Shown here: positions 1 through 8,348 of the stretch, in pieces
Layout: every line of letters begins with the position of its first letter
How positions within the stretch are numbered: position 1 is the first letter of the stretch
Origin: Burkholderia cepacia ATCC 25416
GTDB lineage: Bacteria > Pseudomonadota > Gammaproteobacteria > Burkholderiales > Burkholderiaceae
DNA: 64,000 nucleotides
Direction of reading: 5' to 3'
NCBI RefSeq assembly: GCF_001411495.1
Contig: NZ_CP012981.1
Coordinates: forward strand, 2,666,001-2,730,000
Program-made: the position numbers and the translations under genes
Notes under the pieces: model-generated
What the model saw: the letters and a program-made list of their open reading frames with translations, nothing else
The model's database searches: none
Told to the model about the DNA's origin: nothing

Positions 1-906
1 CGTGAAGCACCTTCGTACTCGAGCGCTGACCTGACGGTGGGCGGCCAGGCAGGCACAACGATCTCGAACGGTATCGCGAAGGACGGCAACAACTACCAGT
101 GGGCGCTACCGGCGACGGTCACGATTCCGCCGGCCGGCGAGATCACGGTAACGGCGACCTGCACGACGATCGGCGCGATTGCGGCGCCGGCCGGCACGAT
201 CAACCAGATCGGCACGCCGACGCGCGGCTGGCAGTCGGTCACGAACGCATCTGACGCGTCCCTCGGAGCGCCGGTCGAAACTGACGCAGCGCTGCGCGCG
301 CGGCAGACGGTTTCTACGGCGCTGCCGTCGCAGACCGTGCTCGACGGGATCGTCGGGGCAGTCGCGAACCTTCCCGGCGTGACGCGCTACGCGCCCTATG
401 AGAACGACACGAGCGCAACCGACGCGAACGGCATCCCGTCACACTCGATTTCGCTGGTCATCGAGGGTGGGGACGCAACGGCAATCGCGAACGCGATCGC
501 GGTGAAGAAGACGCCCGGCGGCGGCACGTTCGGCACGACGACGATCGTCACGACCAACCGATACGGGATGCCGGTACCGATTCACTTCTTTCGGCCAACC
601 GATGCACCTGTCTCGGCCGTCGTGGCGATCCGCGTGCTGACCGGGTACACCAGCTCGACCGGCGCAGCGCTGCAGGCCGCCGTCGCGGCGTACATCAACG
701 GCGTTGCGATCGGTGGCGGCGCCGCGCAGGCAGTCGAGTGGGACGACTGTATCGCGGCAGCGAAGTCGATCCCCGGCGCAGCCACGTTCAAGATCGTCAG
801 CCTGGTGCTGACCGGTCCGCGGGGCGCCGGCTCACCGGACGTGGCACTGCTATTCAACGAGTCGGCGTCGTGCACGGCTGACCAGGTGACGATCACGACG
901 GGGTGA
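1..906 (+). CDS. Phage baseplate J-like protein, C-terminal part (5' end outside the window)
   Basis: The reading frame is open from the first base, so the true start lies upstream; the GTG at 37 is internal. About 300 residues are visible. The Gly/Ala/Thr-rich beta region followed by a segment beginning ETDAALRARQ is typical of baseplate J family proteins, which form the wedge that joins tail tube and fibres in contractile-tailed phages. The stop overlaps the start region of the next tail gene, as in tightly packed phage tail operons. Family assignment comes from motif recall and gene order; the missing N-terminus cannot be judged. Confidence 0.8.
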   Translation, partial: REAPSYSSADLTVGGQAGTTISNGIAKDGNNYQWALPATVTIPPAGEITVTATCTTIGAIAAPAGTINQIGTPTRGWQSVTNASDASLGAPVETDAALRARQTVSTALPSQTVLDGIVGAVANLPGVTRYAPYENDTSATDANGIPSHSISLVIEGGDATAIANAIAVKKTPGGGTFGTTTIVTTNRYGMPVPIHFFRPTDAPVSAVVAIRVLTGYTSSTGAALQAAVAAYINGVAIGGGAAQAVEWDDCIAAAKSIPGAATFKIVSLVLTGPRGAGSPDVALLFNESASCTADQVTITTG

Positions 907-908
907 GC

Positions 909-1625
909 ATGGCCGAACTGAACGATTACACGGCGCTGATCACGTCCGAGCATAGCGACAAGCCGAAGTTCATGGCGGTGGTCGAAATGCTGTCCGCGCC
1001 GCTCGTCGACCTGATGAACGTGCTCGGCGGCATGCCGTCGCTGTTCGACCTAGATGTCGCGGTAGGCGATCAGCTCGACGTGCTGGGGCAGTGGATCGGG
1101 TTGAGCCGTTACGTCAGCACGCCGTTGACAGGCGTCTACTTTTCGTTCGACGTCGGTGGTCTCGGCTTCGATCAGGGTGTTTGGAAGGGGCCGTTTGACC
1201 CGGATACAGGCCTCGTCTCGCTCGACGACGACACGTATCGCATGACGCTGCGCGCGAAGATCGCGGCGAACCGATGGGATAGTACGCCGGAAGCGGCGGC
1301 CGACATCCTCGATTCGCTCGCACCCGCCGGCACGCTGGTGTTCCTCGAAGATCCGTGCGACATGTCGATCACGATCGGCATTGCTGGGAAGCAGCCGCCC
1401 GCGCTGTACATCGCGCTGCTGAAGAATGGATTCCTGTCGCTGAAGCCCGAGGCCGTGCGCGTAAACTATGCGGTGACGTCCGTCGACGGTGCACCGATCT
1501 TCGGCTTCGACATGGACAACCAGTACGTCGCCGGTTTCGACGCCGGCGCGTGGTCGGCCGAAACCCTCGCGGCCCCCAACGAGCTCGACTACACCTTCGC
1601 ACTCGACAACTCGACGCTGTCGTAA
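909..1625 (+). CDS. DUF2612 phage tail/baseplate protein
   Basis: This 238-residue protein has the DUF2612 pattern: an N-terminal helix, a segment VGDQLDVLGQWIGLSR (about residues 54-69), then repeated FGFDxD/FxFDxG-type beta segments and a Leu/Asp-rich end. Proteins of this family sit directly after baseplate J in many Burkholderia phages and probably belong to the baseplate or the fibre attachment site. The ATG at 909 is preferred over the GTG at 903 because a GGGGTGAG stretch lies just before it; both are in frame. It overlaps or abuts the upstream gene, suggesting translational coupling. Confidence 0.8.
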   Translation: MAELNDYTALITSEHSDKPKFMAVVEMLSAPLVDLMNVLGGMPSLFDLDVAVGDQLDVLGQWIGLSRYVSTPLTGVYFSFDVGGLGFDQGVWKGPFDPDTGLVSLDDDTYRMTLRAKIAANRWDSTPEAAADILDSLAPAGTLVFLEDPCDMSITIGIAGKQPPALYIALLKNGFLSLKPEAVRVNYAVTSVDGAPIFGFDMDNQYVAGFDAGAWSAETLAAPNELDYTFALDNSTLS

Positions 1626-1657
1626 GCGTCGTCTCGCATTCCCCCTTCGGAGTTTCC

Positions 1658-2962
1658 GTGGCCATTCAAAACGACTTCTTGCCGTTCGCGGTAGGCGCGG
1701 GCGCGAACGTGCTCACGCAATCCGCCTATGCCGCATTGTCGGCGATCGAAAGCGGCTATCAAGCCGGCACAGCGCAGTCCGCGGCGTGTAACAAGACCTG
1801 GCGGCAGAGCAGCATCATGACTGCGGTGATCGCGCAGTTCGTCGTCGCCCAGACCGGGCAGGCCGCTGTCGACGACGGCACGACCGCCGCGTTGCTCGCC
1901 AACTTCACCCAGGCCGTGAGCGCGGCGTCGCGTAACTCGGTGGTGCTCGTCGACACGGGCAGCGCGAACGCATACGCGGCTGCGAATGGCGCGCCGTTCA
2001 CGGCCCTTCCGACTACCACGGGCATCGCGCAGACCTTCAGCGTCGCGCACGCGAACACTGGTGCATCGACGTATGCGCCGGACGGACTTCCGGCTGCACC
2101 GATCTTCGGGGAGGGCGGTGTGGCGTTACAGGGCGGCGAGTTGGTCGCCGGCGGCATCGCGACCCTGATGTCCTATGTCGGCCCGCTCATCAACGGCGGC
2201 TCGTTGTGCTGGGTGCTGGTGAACACAGTTGGAGGGGCGTCACCGGTCGCTCCCGCATCGAAGAGCTGCCATGCAGCGCAGCTCGGGCAGGTCCAGCAGT
2301 CCCAGATCTGCCGGACAGTCCAGAAAGCGGCAAATTACGCGGTGCAGGCATCCGACGCCGGGACGATGTTTTATGCAGGCGCGGCGCTCACGTATCAGCT
2401 TCCGAGCGCCGCCGCCACGGCGGGCATGGTGTTCGGCTTTATGAACCAAGCCGGCTTTGTGCCGACGGTTCAGACGTCGGTTTCGGGACAGCTGATCCAG
2501 GGGGAAAATCTCTCCGGCGCGACTTCCATCGTGCTGAGCAAGCAGGGCGGGGCCCTCATCGTCATGTCCGACGGCGCGAACTACATCGTCCTGTCGGCGT
2601 CTCCGGCGATCTGGTCCCCGAAAGTCGCGCCGGTCTATAACAGCACGTCGATCAATTCGCCTGCTGCCAGCACGACGTACACGACGACGGTCAGCTTTAC
2701 GGCGCCCTGTCCAGGAAGTGTCGCAGCGATGGGCTCGTTGAACGCATCAGGGACTTCGGCGTCTGTACTGAACGCTTCCCTGATGATCAATGGATCGAGT
2801 GTCTCCGGCGATTCCACCCTTTCATCCCAGACGCATATGGGTGTCTTACCGATTCTCGCAGGGCAGACCGTAACGGTGACCATGCAGGTGGCGACGCAGT
2901 CGACCGCCCCCGGTATCGCGCTCGGGATGCACGTGCTGGCGATCTTTTCTCCGAATCCCTGA
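1658..2962 (+). CDS. Phage tail fibre-like protein
   Basis: The product is a 434-residue Ala/Gly/Ser/Thr-rich protein. Its N-terminal part begins AIQNDFLPFAVG and resembles the conserved base of Burkholderia phage fibre proteins; the C-terminal part is beta-rich and probably variable. The GTG at 1658 is chosen because GGAG lies about six bases upstream and because the frame before it overlaps the DUF2612 gene. It probably binds the cell surface, but no receptor-binding domain can be named. The following gene starts 14 bases after the stop. Confidence 0.65.
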   Translation: MAIQNDFLPFAVGAGANVLTQSAYAALSAIESGYQAGTAQSAACNKTWRQSSIMTAVIAQFVVAQTGQAAVDDGTTAALLANFTQAVSAASRNSVVLVDTGSANAYAAANGAPFTALPTTTGIAQTFSVAHANTGASTYAPDGLPAAPIFGEGGVALQGGELVAGGIATLMSYVGPLINGGSLCWVLVNTVGGASPVAPASKSCHAAQLGQVQQSQICRTVQKAANYAVQASDAGTMFYAGAALTYQLPSAAATAGMVFGFMNQAGFVPTVQTSVSGQLIQGENLSGATSIVLSKQGGALIVMSDGANYIVLSASPAIWSPKVAPVYNSTSINSPAASTTYTTTVSFTAPCPGSVAAMGSLNASGTSASVLNASLMINGSSVSGDSTLSSQTHMGVLPILAGQTVTVTMQVATQSTAPGIALGMHVLAIFSPNP

Positions 2963-2976
2963 TAGAGGGCTGATTC

Positions 2977-3513
2977 ATGGACTTCGAATACTACGTTTTC
3001 GCCGACGCCTCGGGGAATATTACCGGCTCCGGAGCGACCCGGGATGGAACAATTCCGGAGGGCGCCATTGCCTGTACGAAGGACCAGGCGTCCGATCCGT
3101 CAGCCTATTCGGTAAGCGGCGGCAGTGTGGTGACGCCGAGCGGCGCGCAACGGTTGAAGCAGGCGCAGGATGCGCAGCTCACCATTGTTGCTGCGTCGTA
3201 CACCGACGCAATCATGCAGCCCGTATCGTTCAAAACTGCGGGCGGCATCACTGACACGTTCCAGGCGGATCCAGGCAGCCAGACGGTGCTGATGCAGACC
3301 ACGCAGGGCTATTCAATCGCCGGAGGTGTGCCCGATGGTTTCTTCTGGGTGGCCGCGGACAACACCCATGTACCTTTCACTCTCGCAGATCTCGAAGGGT
3401 TGTATCAGGCGATGTTGGCCCGCGGCTGGGCAGCTTTCCAGCATAAGCAAGCCCTGAAAGATCAAATCAATGCGGCGACGACCATCGAAGCTGTTCAGGC
3501 AATCACCTGGTGA
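2977..3513 (+). CDS. DUF4376-like phage protein, possible tail fibre assembly or tip protein
   Basis: This 178-residue protein has a short N-terminal domain (FEYYVFADASGN) and a C-terminal region of about 110 residues with the DUF4376 pattern: a helix QRLKQAQDAQLTIV, a beta section, and a helical end GLYQAMLARGWAAFQHKQ. DUF4376 proteins are common next to tail fibre genes and are often annotated as fibre assembly or tail proteins; no biochemical role is established that I can name. It lies between two fibre-like genes in the same direction, which supports the tail role. Confidence 0.6.
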   Translation: MDFEYYVFADASGNITGSGATRDGTIPEGAIACTKDQASDPSAYSVSGGSVVTPSGAQRLKQAQDAQLTIVAASYTDAIMQPVSFKTAGGITDTFQADPGSQTVLMQTTQGYSIAGGVPDGFFWVAADNTHVPFTLADLEGLYQAMLARGWAAFQHKQALKDQINAATTIEAVQAITW

Positions 3514-3520
3514 TCGATCC

Positions 3521-5056
3521 ATGAAAACACGCCTCTCCCGACTCATCGGATGCGCGCTGATCTGCGCGGCAGCGGCTTGGAATGTGGCCGTTGCCCAGTT
3601 CGTGCCCGGTCAGATATTGAGCGCGCAGCAGCTCAACACCGCTTTCTCGAGTGTATTGCCTATTTCAGGCGGTACGCTTGCTGGACCGTTGACCGTTCCG
3701 TCGTTGACCGCCGGCAGCGCCAACATTTCGGGCGGCACGATCACCGGTTTGTCCGCGCCGCTTCCTGTCGCGTCGGGAGGTACCGGCACTGCGATGGCTA
3801 CCGGATCGGGCGCTGTGGTGCTGGCGAACTCGCCGGCGATCGCGAATGGCCTGAGCGTCTCGAACGGCAGTGACGTCATCACGGTGAACAATAACGCGAA
3901 CAACGTTCTCGTGCTTAGCGGTACTGGTACAAGCACCGCAAAGTCCATCGCGGTGACGTCGCTCGGTGGCCTCATCGCCTCATCCACTACCAATGTGGGA
4001 GACGGTGTTGCACTCAAATCGGACTACTACAATACGGCGGTGATTCAGGGGCTCAATTCGAGCGGCACAGCAGGCTACGACACGAACCTGACGCTGTACC
4101 GGCCGGCCAGCACGAACAATGCATTTCTCGGTGTGACAATGTCGGCGAACCCTGCCGCCGAGCAGCATCTGTGGATGGGGACCGACTACACGAACAACCG
4201 GTACGTGTTCACGCAGACGGTGACTGGGTCAGGCGCATATCTGCCTACCATGTTCCGCAACGGACAGGCTGACGCGTTCAGCATCGGCTCTGGGACGACG
4301 CCGCCGATCACGTTCTACGGCGGTGGCGTGGTGCTCGCGGGCACGGAAGGAAATCAGGTTACGTGGGCGCTTGGTGGCCAAATCTGGTCATGGAATATGG
4401 CTCCTGGCGGCAATCTTTATGTGCACGATGGTACCAACAACAAATTCCCACTCGCGATTGTTCCCAACTCAACCGCTGCGCTCAAAATCAACGCTACGTC
4501 GTCGACGTTCACCGGTGGACTCGATTCGACTGCCATTGGCCCGAACACGCCGAGCACTGGCGCGTTCACGACGCTATCGGCGTCGAGCACAGTGAGCGGT
4601 GCGGGATTCACGAGCTACCTCGCGTCACCTCCGGCGATCGGTGGCACAGCAGCCAACGCTGGCTCCTTCACGAACCTGTCGTCGTCCGGGACCGTAAGCG
4701 GGACAGGTTTCTCGAGCTATCTGGCTTCGCCTCCGCCCATCGGCGCAACGACGGCGAATACGGGGCGCTTCTCGACGCTCTCGTCGACCGGCACCGGCGC
4801 GATGCCGATGTACAGCACGACCGGTACCGGCGTGAACGCGCCGCACATGGTTCAAGGCACCGTCGCGCTGTCGTCTGGCTCGGCTACGGTCACGCTCAGC
4901 GGATCGGCGGCGTTCTCTTCCTCCTCGACCTATACCTGCACCGCGAACGATACGACCGCCGCGAATGCGGTGAAAGTCAGCCAGGGCTCCGGCACGTCGA
5001 TCACGTTCACGGGCACCGGCACCGACTCCGTGCAGTTTCTCTGCGCGGGCAGCTGA
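3521..5056 (+). CDS. Exported fibre-like phage protein with C-terminal repeats
   Basis: The ATG at 3521 gives 511 residues and begins MKTRLSRLIGCALICAAAAW, a clear Sec-type signal peptide ending near AVAQ (about residue 25). The mature part starts with a segment of the GGTLAGPL type seen in phage fibre and tailspike proteins. Near the C-terminus there are three similar units of about 33 residues, with the recurring blocks TVSGxGFxSYLASPP and GxFxTLSxS (see the repeat entry). A signal peptide is unusual for a virion protein, so this may be a lysogenic-conversion surface protein rather than a tail part. It ends just before an intrinsic terminator. Confidence 0.55.
   Translation: MKTRLSRLIGCALICAAAAWNVAVAQFVPGQILSAQQLNTAFSSVLPISGGTLAGPLTVPSLTAGSANISGGTITGLSAPLPVASGGTGTAMATGSGAVVLANSPAIANGLSVSNGSDVITVNNNANNVLVLSGTGTSTAKSIAVTSLGGLIASSTTNVGDGVALKSDYYNTAVIQGLNSSGTAGYDTNLTLYRPASTNNAFLGVTMSANPAAEQHLWMGTDYTNNRYVFTQTVTGSGAYLPTMFRNGQADAFSIGSGTTPPITFYGGGVVLAGTEGNQVTWALGGQIWSWNMAPGGNLYVHDGTNNKFPLAIVPNSTAALKINATSSTFTGGLDSTAIGPNTPSTGAFTTLSASSTVSGAGFTSYLASPPAIGGTAANAGSFTNLSSSGTVSGTGFSSYLASPPPIGATTANTGRFSTLSSTGTGAMPMYSTTGTGVNAPHMVQGTVALSSGSATVTLSGSAAFSSSSTYTCTANDTTAANAVKVSQGSGTSITFTGTGTDSVQFLCAGS
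4520..4800 (+). repeat. Three tandem protein repeats of about 33 residues (about 99 bp)
   Basis: Within the exported fibre-like gene, the translated blocks STAIGPNTPSTGAFTTLSAS, then AIGGTAANAGSFTNLSSS, then PIGATTANTGRFSTLSS are spaced about 33 residues apart, each followed by a TVSG-GF-SYLASPP link (the last link is lost). DNA identity between units is partial, so the repeats are old or under selection at the protein level. Confidence 0.7.
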
Positions 5057-5081
5057 TCGAATTCGCACAAAACCATGCATA

Positions 5082-5103
5082 GCCGCCCACTGGGTGGCTT
5101 TTT
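5082..5103 (+). terminator. Intrinsic terminator after the fibre-like gene
   Basis: GCCGCCC pairs with GGGTGGC (one G-T pair) around a three-base loop, followed by five T. It separates the tail genes from the lysis cassette. Confidence 0.75.
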
Positions 5104-5119
5104 CATTTCCGGGGGATGA

Positions 5120-5506
5120 ATGATCGACAACGCATCGGCGCCGGCGAGGGTCGAGGAACGGCTGCGCGCGGGTGACCGCCGCTTCTCGAAGCTGGAGCAA
5201 CGAATCGACGCAAGCGACGCGGCGGTGAAGGCCCACCTTCAGCGGCAGGACGAAAAGATCGATGCCATCGTGGCGTCGGTTTCCTTGATCCAGACGAACA
5301 CGCAATCGATGGTCGATACGTGGGAGGGAGGCGCGCGCGCGGTACGTGCATTGTGCCGCCTTGCCGATGCGTGGCGTTTCCTTGTCCGGCACGTCGCCGG
5401 CCCGACGATCGCGTTCGGCACGGTCGGCGTGATCGTCTTTCGCTACATGCGACACGAACCCATCCCCGACTGGGCGAACGCGGTCGTGAAATTGCTTCTG
5501 GGATGA
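5120..5506 (+). CDS. Phage membrane protein of the lysis cassette, possible holin-type protein
   Basis: The 128-residue product has a charged, helical N-terminal half with coiled-coil character (RVEERLRAGDRRFSKLEQRI, about residues 10-29) and one hydrophobic segment near residues 91-108 (AGPTIAFGTVGVIVFRY). It starts right after a terminator and its stop overlaps the start of the endolysin gene by four bases (ATGA). Genes in this position often encode holins or holin regulators, but the sequence alone does not prove it. Confidence 0.5.
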   Translation: MIDNASAPARVEERLRAGDRRFSKLEQRIDASDAAVKAHLQRQDEKIDAIVASVSLIQTNTQSMVDTWEGGARAVRALCRLADAWRFLVRHVAGPTIAFGTVGVIVFRYMRHEPIPDWANAVVKLLLG

Positions 5507-6075
5507 CCATGACACCACAAACCCTTTCCGCGGCGCTGCAGATGCCTCTCTCGCGCGCCACGCCGTGGGCCGACCCACTGTCGGCAGCCATGGCGCTGTA
5601 TGCGATCGACTCGCCAGCGCGGCAGGCCGCGTTTCTTGCGCAGTGCGGCCATGAGACTGGCGGTTTCCAGTGGCTCCGCGAGATCTGGGGGCCGACGGCC
5701 GCGCAGCGCGCGTACGAGCCGCCGGCGGCGAAGGCGGCCGAGCTGGGCAACACGCAGGCCGGCGACGGTTTTCGGTACCGCGGCGGCGGCCTGCTGCAGA
5801 TCACCGGGCGCTACAACTTCCGTGAGATGGGCCAGAAGATCGGTGTAGACCTGGAGGGCAATCCGGACCTGATCACGCAGCCGTCCACGGCGGCGCATGC
5901 CTCGGCGCAGTTCTGGGCCGACCACGCGCTCAGCGCATTTGCTGATGCTGGCGACTTCCTCGCGATCAGTCGCGCGATCAACCTCGGCAATCCGCGCTCG
6001 GCGGCAACACCGAATGGCATGCCGGACCGCCTGGCGCTCTGGGATTCCTGCAAGAAGGCGCTAGGCGTGGCCTGA
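5503..6075 (+). CDS. GH19 (chitinase class I fold) endolysin
   Basis: The product is about 190 residues with the glycoside hydrolase 19 pattern found in phage endolysins: AAFLAQCGHETGGF with the likely catalytic Glu at about residue 51, then FRYRGGGLLQITGRYNF, and a C-terminal AISRAINLG segment. It should cut the glycan strands of peptidoglycan at the end of the lytic cycle. There is no signal peptide, so release depends on a holin. The start ATG at 5503 overlaps the stop of the upstream membrane gene; the ATG at 5509 is an alternative. An intrinsic terminator follows. Confidence 0.88.
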   Translation: MTMTPQTLSAALQMPLSRATPWADPLSAAMALYAIDSPARQAAFLAQCGHETGGFQWLREIWGPTAAQRAYEPPAAKAAELGNTQAGDGFRYRGGGLLQITGRYNFREMGQKIGVDLEGNPDLITQPSTAAHASAQFWADHALSAFADAGDFLAISRAINLGNPRSAATPNGMPDRLALWDSCKKALGVA

Positions 6076-6111
6076 CGCGCCAGTTTTCGATTTTTCTAAA
6101 TTTCGCAATCC

Positions 6112-6136
6112 AGCCCGGCCGCGCGCCGGGCTTTTT
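6112..6136 (+). terminator. Intrinsic terminator after the endolysin gene
   Basis: AGCCCGG and CCGGGCT form a perfect seven-base-pair stem followed by T residues. Confidence 0.8.
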
Positions 6137-6152
6137 CATTTTCGGACCAGAC

Positions 6153-6785
6153 ATGACCCGATGCAGCCATGACGTTGCGCTCGAGCAGCGCTGCGAGAAG
6201 TGCACGGCCGAGGGCCTCGCCGGCCTGCCGAAGATCGCCGGTGAGCATGCCGTGCGCGTGACTGACGTCGAAATCGAGTACTACCCGGATCACCCGCCGC
6301 GCACCGAGTCGGCGACGTTCCGGCATACGAAGAAGGCAGGGCACGCCGCGGGCCTGCGCTGCTCGATCAGCGGCCAGCCGGCGCCCGAGTATCACCACCT
6401 GTTCTGCGAGTGGGCAGATTCGGACGCGATCGACTGGGCCATCGTGCGCGGCGTCGCGCTGGGCGACGTCAAGGCGCTGCCCGTGCTCGATCCGACCACC
6501 GACCAGCCGACGAAGGAGCTGTACCCGGTCGAGGAATCGTTCCTGTGGCTCGTCTGCAAGCTCGTCGAACTGCGTGGTTTCGACTGGCATGCGTTCGATC
6601 CGGCGAAACCCGAAACCTTCGTCGACGCGATGTCGAACATGTTGCCGCTCTCGGCGAAGTTCCACCGATCGCCGACGCACGGCATCCATCACCGGTCGTT
6701 CCCGACCTTCGTGTTCCAGGCGTTCCCGCGCAAAGCAGGGTTCGTCTTCACCCCGGACGAGCTCGTCCAAGATCGCAAGGAGTAG
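6153..6785 (+). CDS. Phage protein with zinc-binding motif, possible divergent HNH-type nuclease
   Basis: This 210-residue protein opens with a Cys-His-Cys-Cys cluster (C4, H6, C14, C17: CSHDVALEQRCEKC), a likely zinc site. A second cluster CSISGQPAPEYHHLFCEW, together with a later FHRSPTHGIHHRSFP, has the spacing of histidines seen in HNH-like metal-binding cores, but the order is not canonical. It lies in the lysis region between two terminators' worth of small genes. I do not recognise a characterised homologue; the nuclease idea is inference only. Confidence 0.5.
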   Translation: MTRCSHDVALEQRCEKCTAEGLAGLPKIAGEHAVRVTDVEIEYYPDHPPRTESATFRHTKKAGHAAGLRCSISGQPAPEYHHLFCEWADSDAIDWAIVRGVALGDVKALPVLDPTTDQPTKELYPVEESFLWLVCKLVELRGFDWHAFDPAKPETFVDAMSNMLPLSAKFHRSPTHGIHHRSFPTFVFQAFPRKAGFVFTPDELVQDRKE

Positions 6786-6787
6786 CC

Positions 6788-6994
6788 ATGCCCATGAAAT
6801 CCAGCCTCGTCAGCGGCGGCATCACGCTTGGCGTCACCGACCTCATCCCGACCGTCGACTGGGCGCTCGGCGGCTTCCACGGCGCCGTACCGACCAGCGC
6901 ATCGTCGCTCGTCGCGACCCTGATCGTCGCCGGCCTGCATGCGGCCTACAACGCGCTCGTCGCGCGCGCGGCCGCGAAGGCCGCGCAGCAGTAA
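6788..6994 (+). CDS. Small phage membrane protein
   Basis: The 68-residue product starts two bases after the preceding stop and has one good hydrophobic helix (about residues 38-58, SSLVATLIVAGLHAAY) plus an amphipathic N-terminal segment, ending in an Ala/Lys-rich tail. Its size, position near endolysin and lipoprotein genes, and membrane helix fit a holin or antiholin, but there is no diagnostic motif. Confidence 0.5.
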   Translation: MPMKSSLVSGGITLGVTDLIPTVDWALGGFHGAVPTSASSLVATLIVAGLHAAYNALVARAAAKAAQQ

Positions 6995-7037
6995 CCGTCC
7001 CGCCGCACGCCGCGGCACCACTCCCGAAGGAAATCCC

Positions 7038-7502
7038 ATGAAGAAGCTCATGCCGCTCGCGGCAGGCGTCGTTGCGTCCGTCCTCATCGTCGCGGCCGGA
7101 TGCACGACGGCCCAGCAACAGAAACTCGCCGATCTGGCGGCGACCGCCAAGGTGCAGGTCGCGCAAGCCTGCGCGGTCGTGCAGCCGACGCTGCTCGACC
7201 TGAGCGCGTCGCTGCCGAATGACGAGAGCCTGAAGCAGCTCTCCGATGACAACGGCAAGTTGTGCGCGGCCGCGCAGTCGCTCGATCCGACCAGCGCGCA
7301 GACGCTCGTGAACACGCTGATCCCGCAGGCGATCGGCCTCGTTGGCATGCTGCCGATCGATCCGGCCGCGCAGACGTCGATTCGACTCGCGCTCGGCGCC
7401 GCGTCGATCGCTCTGTCGAACTGGCTGGTGGTCTACGGCACGCCGGCGGCGACTGCGCCGGCCGCCGCGTCGACTCCGCTCGCGGGCGCGCCGCTGCAAT
7501 GA
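7038..7502 (+). CDS. Phage-encoded lipoprotein
   Basis: The 154-residue product begins MKKLMPLAAGVVASVLIVAAGC: a basic start, a hydrophobic core and a lipobox ending at Cys22, so it should be lipid-anchored after export. The rest is helical, followed by a Pro/Ala-rich tail. In lysis cassettes lipoproteins often act as outer-membrane spanins, though this one is longer than the classic Rz1 type. A consensus GAAGGAAAT-type ribosome site lies just upstream. Its stop overlaps the start of the hydrolase gene (ATGA). Confidence 0.65.
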   Translation: MKKLMPLAAGVVASVLIVAAGCTTAQQQKLADLAATAKVQVAQACAVVQPTLLDLSASLPNDESLKQLSDDNGKLCAAAQSLDPTSAQTLVNTLIPQAIGLVGMLPIDPAAQTSIRLALGAASIALSNWLVVYGTPAATAPAAASTPLAGAPLQ

Positions 7503-8119
7503 CCCCGCACGACTACGCGCTGCTCGCGCAGGAGGCTTATTACGCGAAGCCGGACATCGGCAAAGCGGACAGCGCCTCGCGCGCGATCGTGCGGCAGACG
7601 GCCGCCGGCCTGGTCGTCGCCTTTCCGGGAACCGACAACCTCGACTGCGTCGCGGCGGATCTCGACGCCCATCCGATCGACGTCATCGGCATCGGCCAAG
7701 TGCATCACGGGTTCTGGAAGGCATGGGGCGCGATCGCAGTTGACGTGCTCGCAGCGATCGACGGCCGACCGGTGACGCTCGTCGGACATTCGCTCGGCGC
7801 CGCGATCGCGATCATGGCTGCGGCCGCGATGGTGGTTGGCGGCAACCCGCCGGGGGCCGTCTACGGCTTCGAGCCGCCGAGGGTGAGCACGAACGGAAGC
7901 GTTGCGTCGCTGCTCGCGAGGGTGCCGATGAACCTGTACAAGAACGGCAACGACATTGTGCCGGACCTTCCGCCAGGCTGGTGTCACGCTGGCGCCGTCC
8001 AGCAAATCGGGCGTCCGGCTCTGCCATTCGCGAACGTTACGGACCATGCGATCTCCCGAGTGATCGAGGCGCTTTCAGTCCTCGGCGTGCCTGGCTTCGT
8101 CCTGCAGAATCAGGCGTAG
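7499..8119 (+). CDS. Lipase class 3-like alpha/beta hydrolase in the prophage
   Basis: The 206-residue product carries the serine hydrolase elbow GHSLG with Ser98, a VVAFPGT segment (about residues 39-45) typical of class 3 lipases, GFEPPR after the elbow, and plausible acid and base residues Asp152 (NDIVPD) and His183 (TDHAI). There is no signal peptide. It is translationally coupled to the lipoprotein gene upstream. It may act on membrane lipids during lysis, or be a cargo gene acting in the lysogen; substrate is unknown. Its 3' end overlaps the opposite-strand SOS gene by 45 bases. Confidence 0.75.
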   Translation: MTPHDYALLAQEAYYAKPDIGKADSASRAIVRQTAAGLVVAFPGTDNLDCVAADLDAHPIDVIGIGQVHHGFWKAWGAIAVDVLAAIDGRPVTLVGHSLGAAIAIMAAAAMVVGGNPPGAVYGFEPPRVSTNGSVASLLARVPMNLYKNGNDIVPDLPPGWCHAGAVQQIGRPALPFANVTDHAISRVIEALSVLGVPGFVLQNQA

Positions 8120-8332
8120 CTTATGGAGCGCCACGAGGTGGCCGCCGACGTCTTCCGACCAGACTTTCTGAACCGTTTGGCGCAGGTCCTCCGCATCTTG
8201 GAACTGGTGGCGGCACCGGGCAATTTCGAGGATCAGGCGCCGCACCTCATGGCCATCCGGGTAGCGACGCCACATCTCGCGCAGCTCGCGATTGGTCGGC
8301 GACTGGAAGGACGGAAGGGGCTGGCGAAGCAT
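8075..8332 (-). CDS. Small SOS-controlled prophage protein
   Basis: The 85-residue product is charged and helical (NRELREMWRRYPDG near residues 14-27; HLVALHKLRLIL near 65-76). Similar short proteins are familiar at the ends of Burkholderia prophages, but I know of no assigned function. It is the only opposite-strand gene of the prophage seen here, and its promoter contains a perfect LexA box. A role in induction or in the SOS response of the lysogen, comparable to LexA-controlled antirepressors in some P2-like phages, is inference. Confidence 0.6.
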   Translation of the reverse strand: MLRQPLPSFQSPTNRELREMWRRYPDGHEVRRLILEIARCRHQFQDAEDLRQTVQKVWSEDVGGHLVALHKLRLILQDEARHAED

Positions 8333-8348
8333 TGGCAGGCAAAAAATA

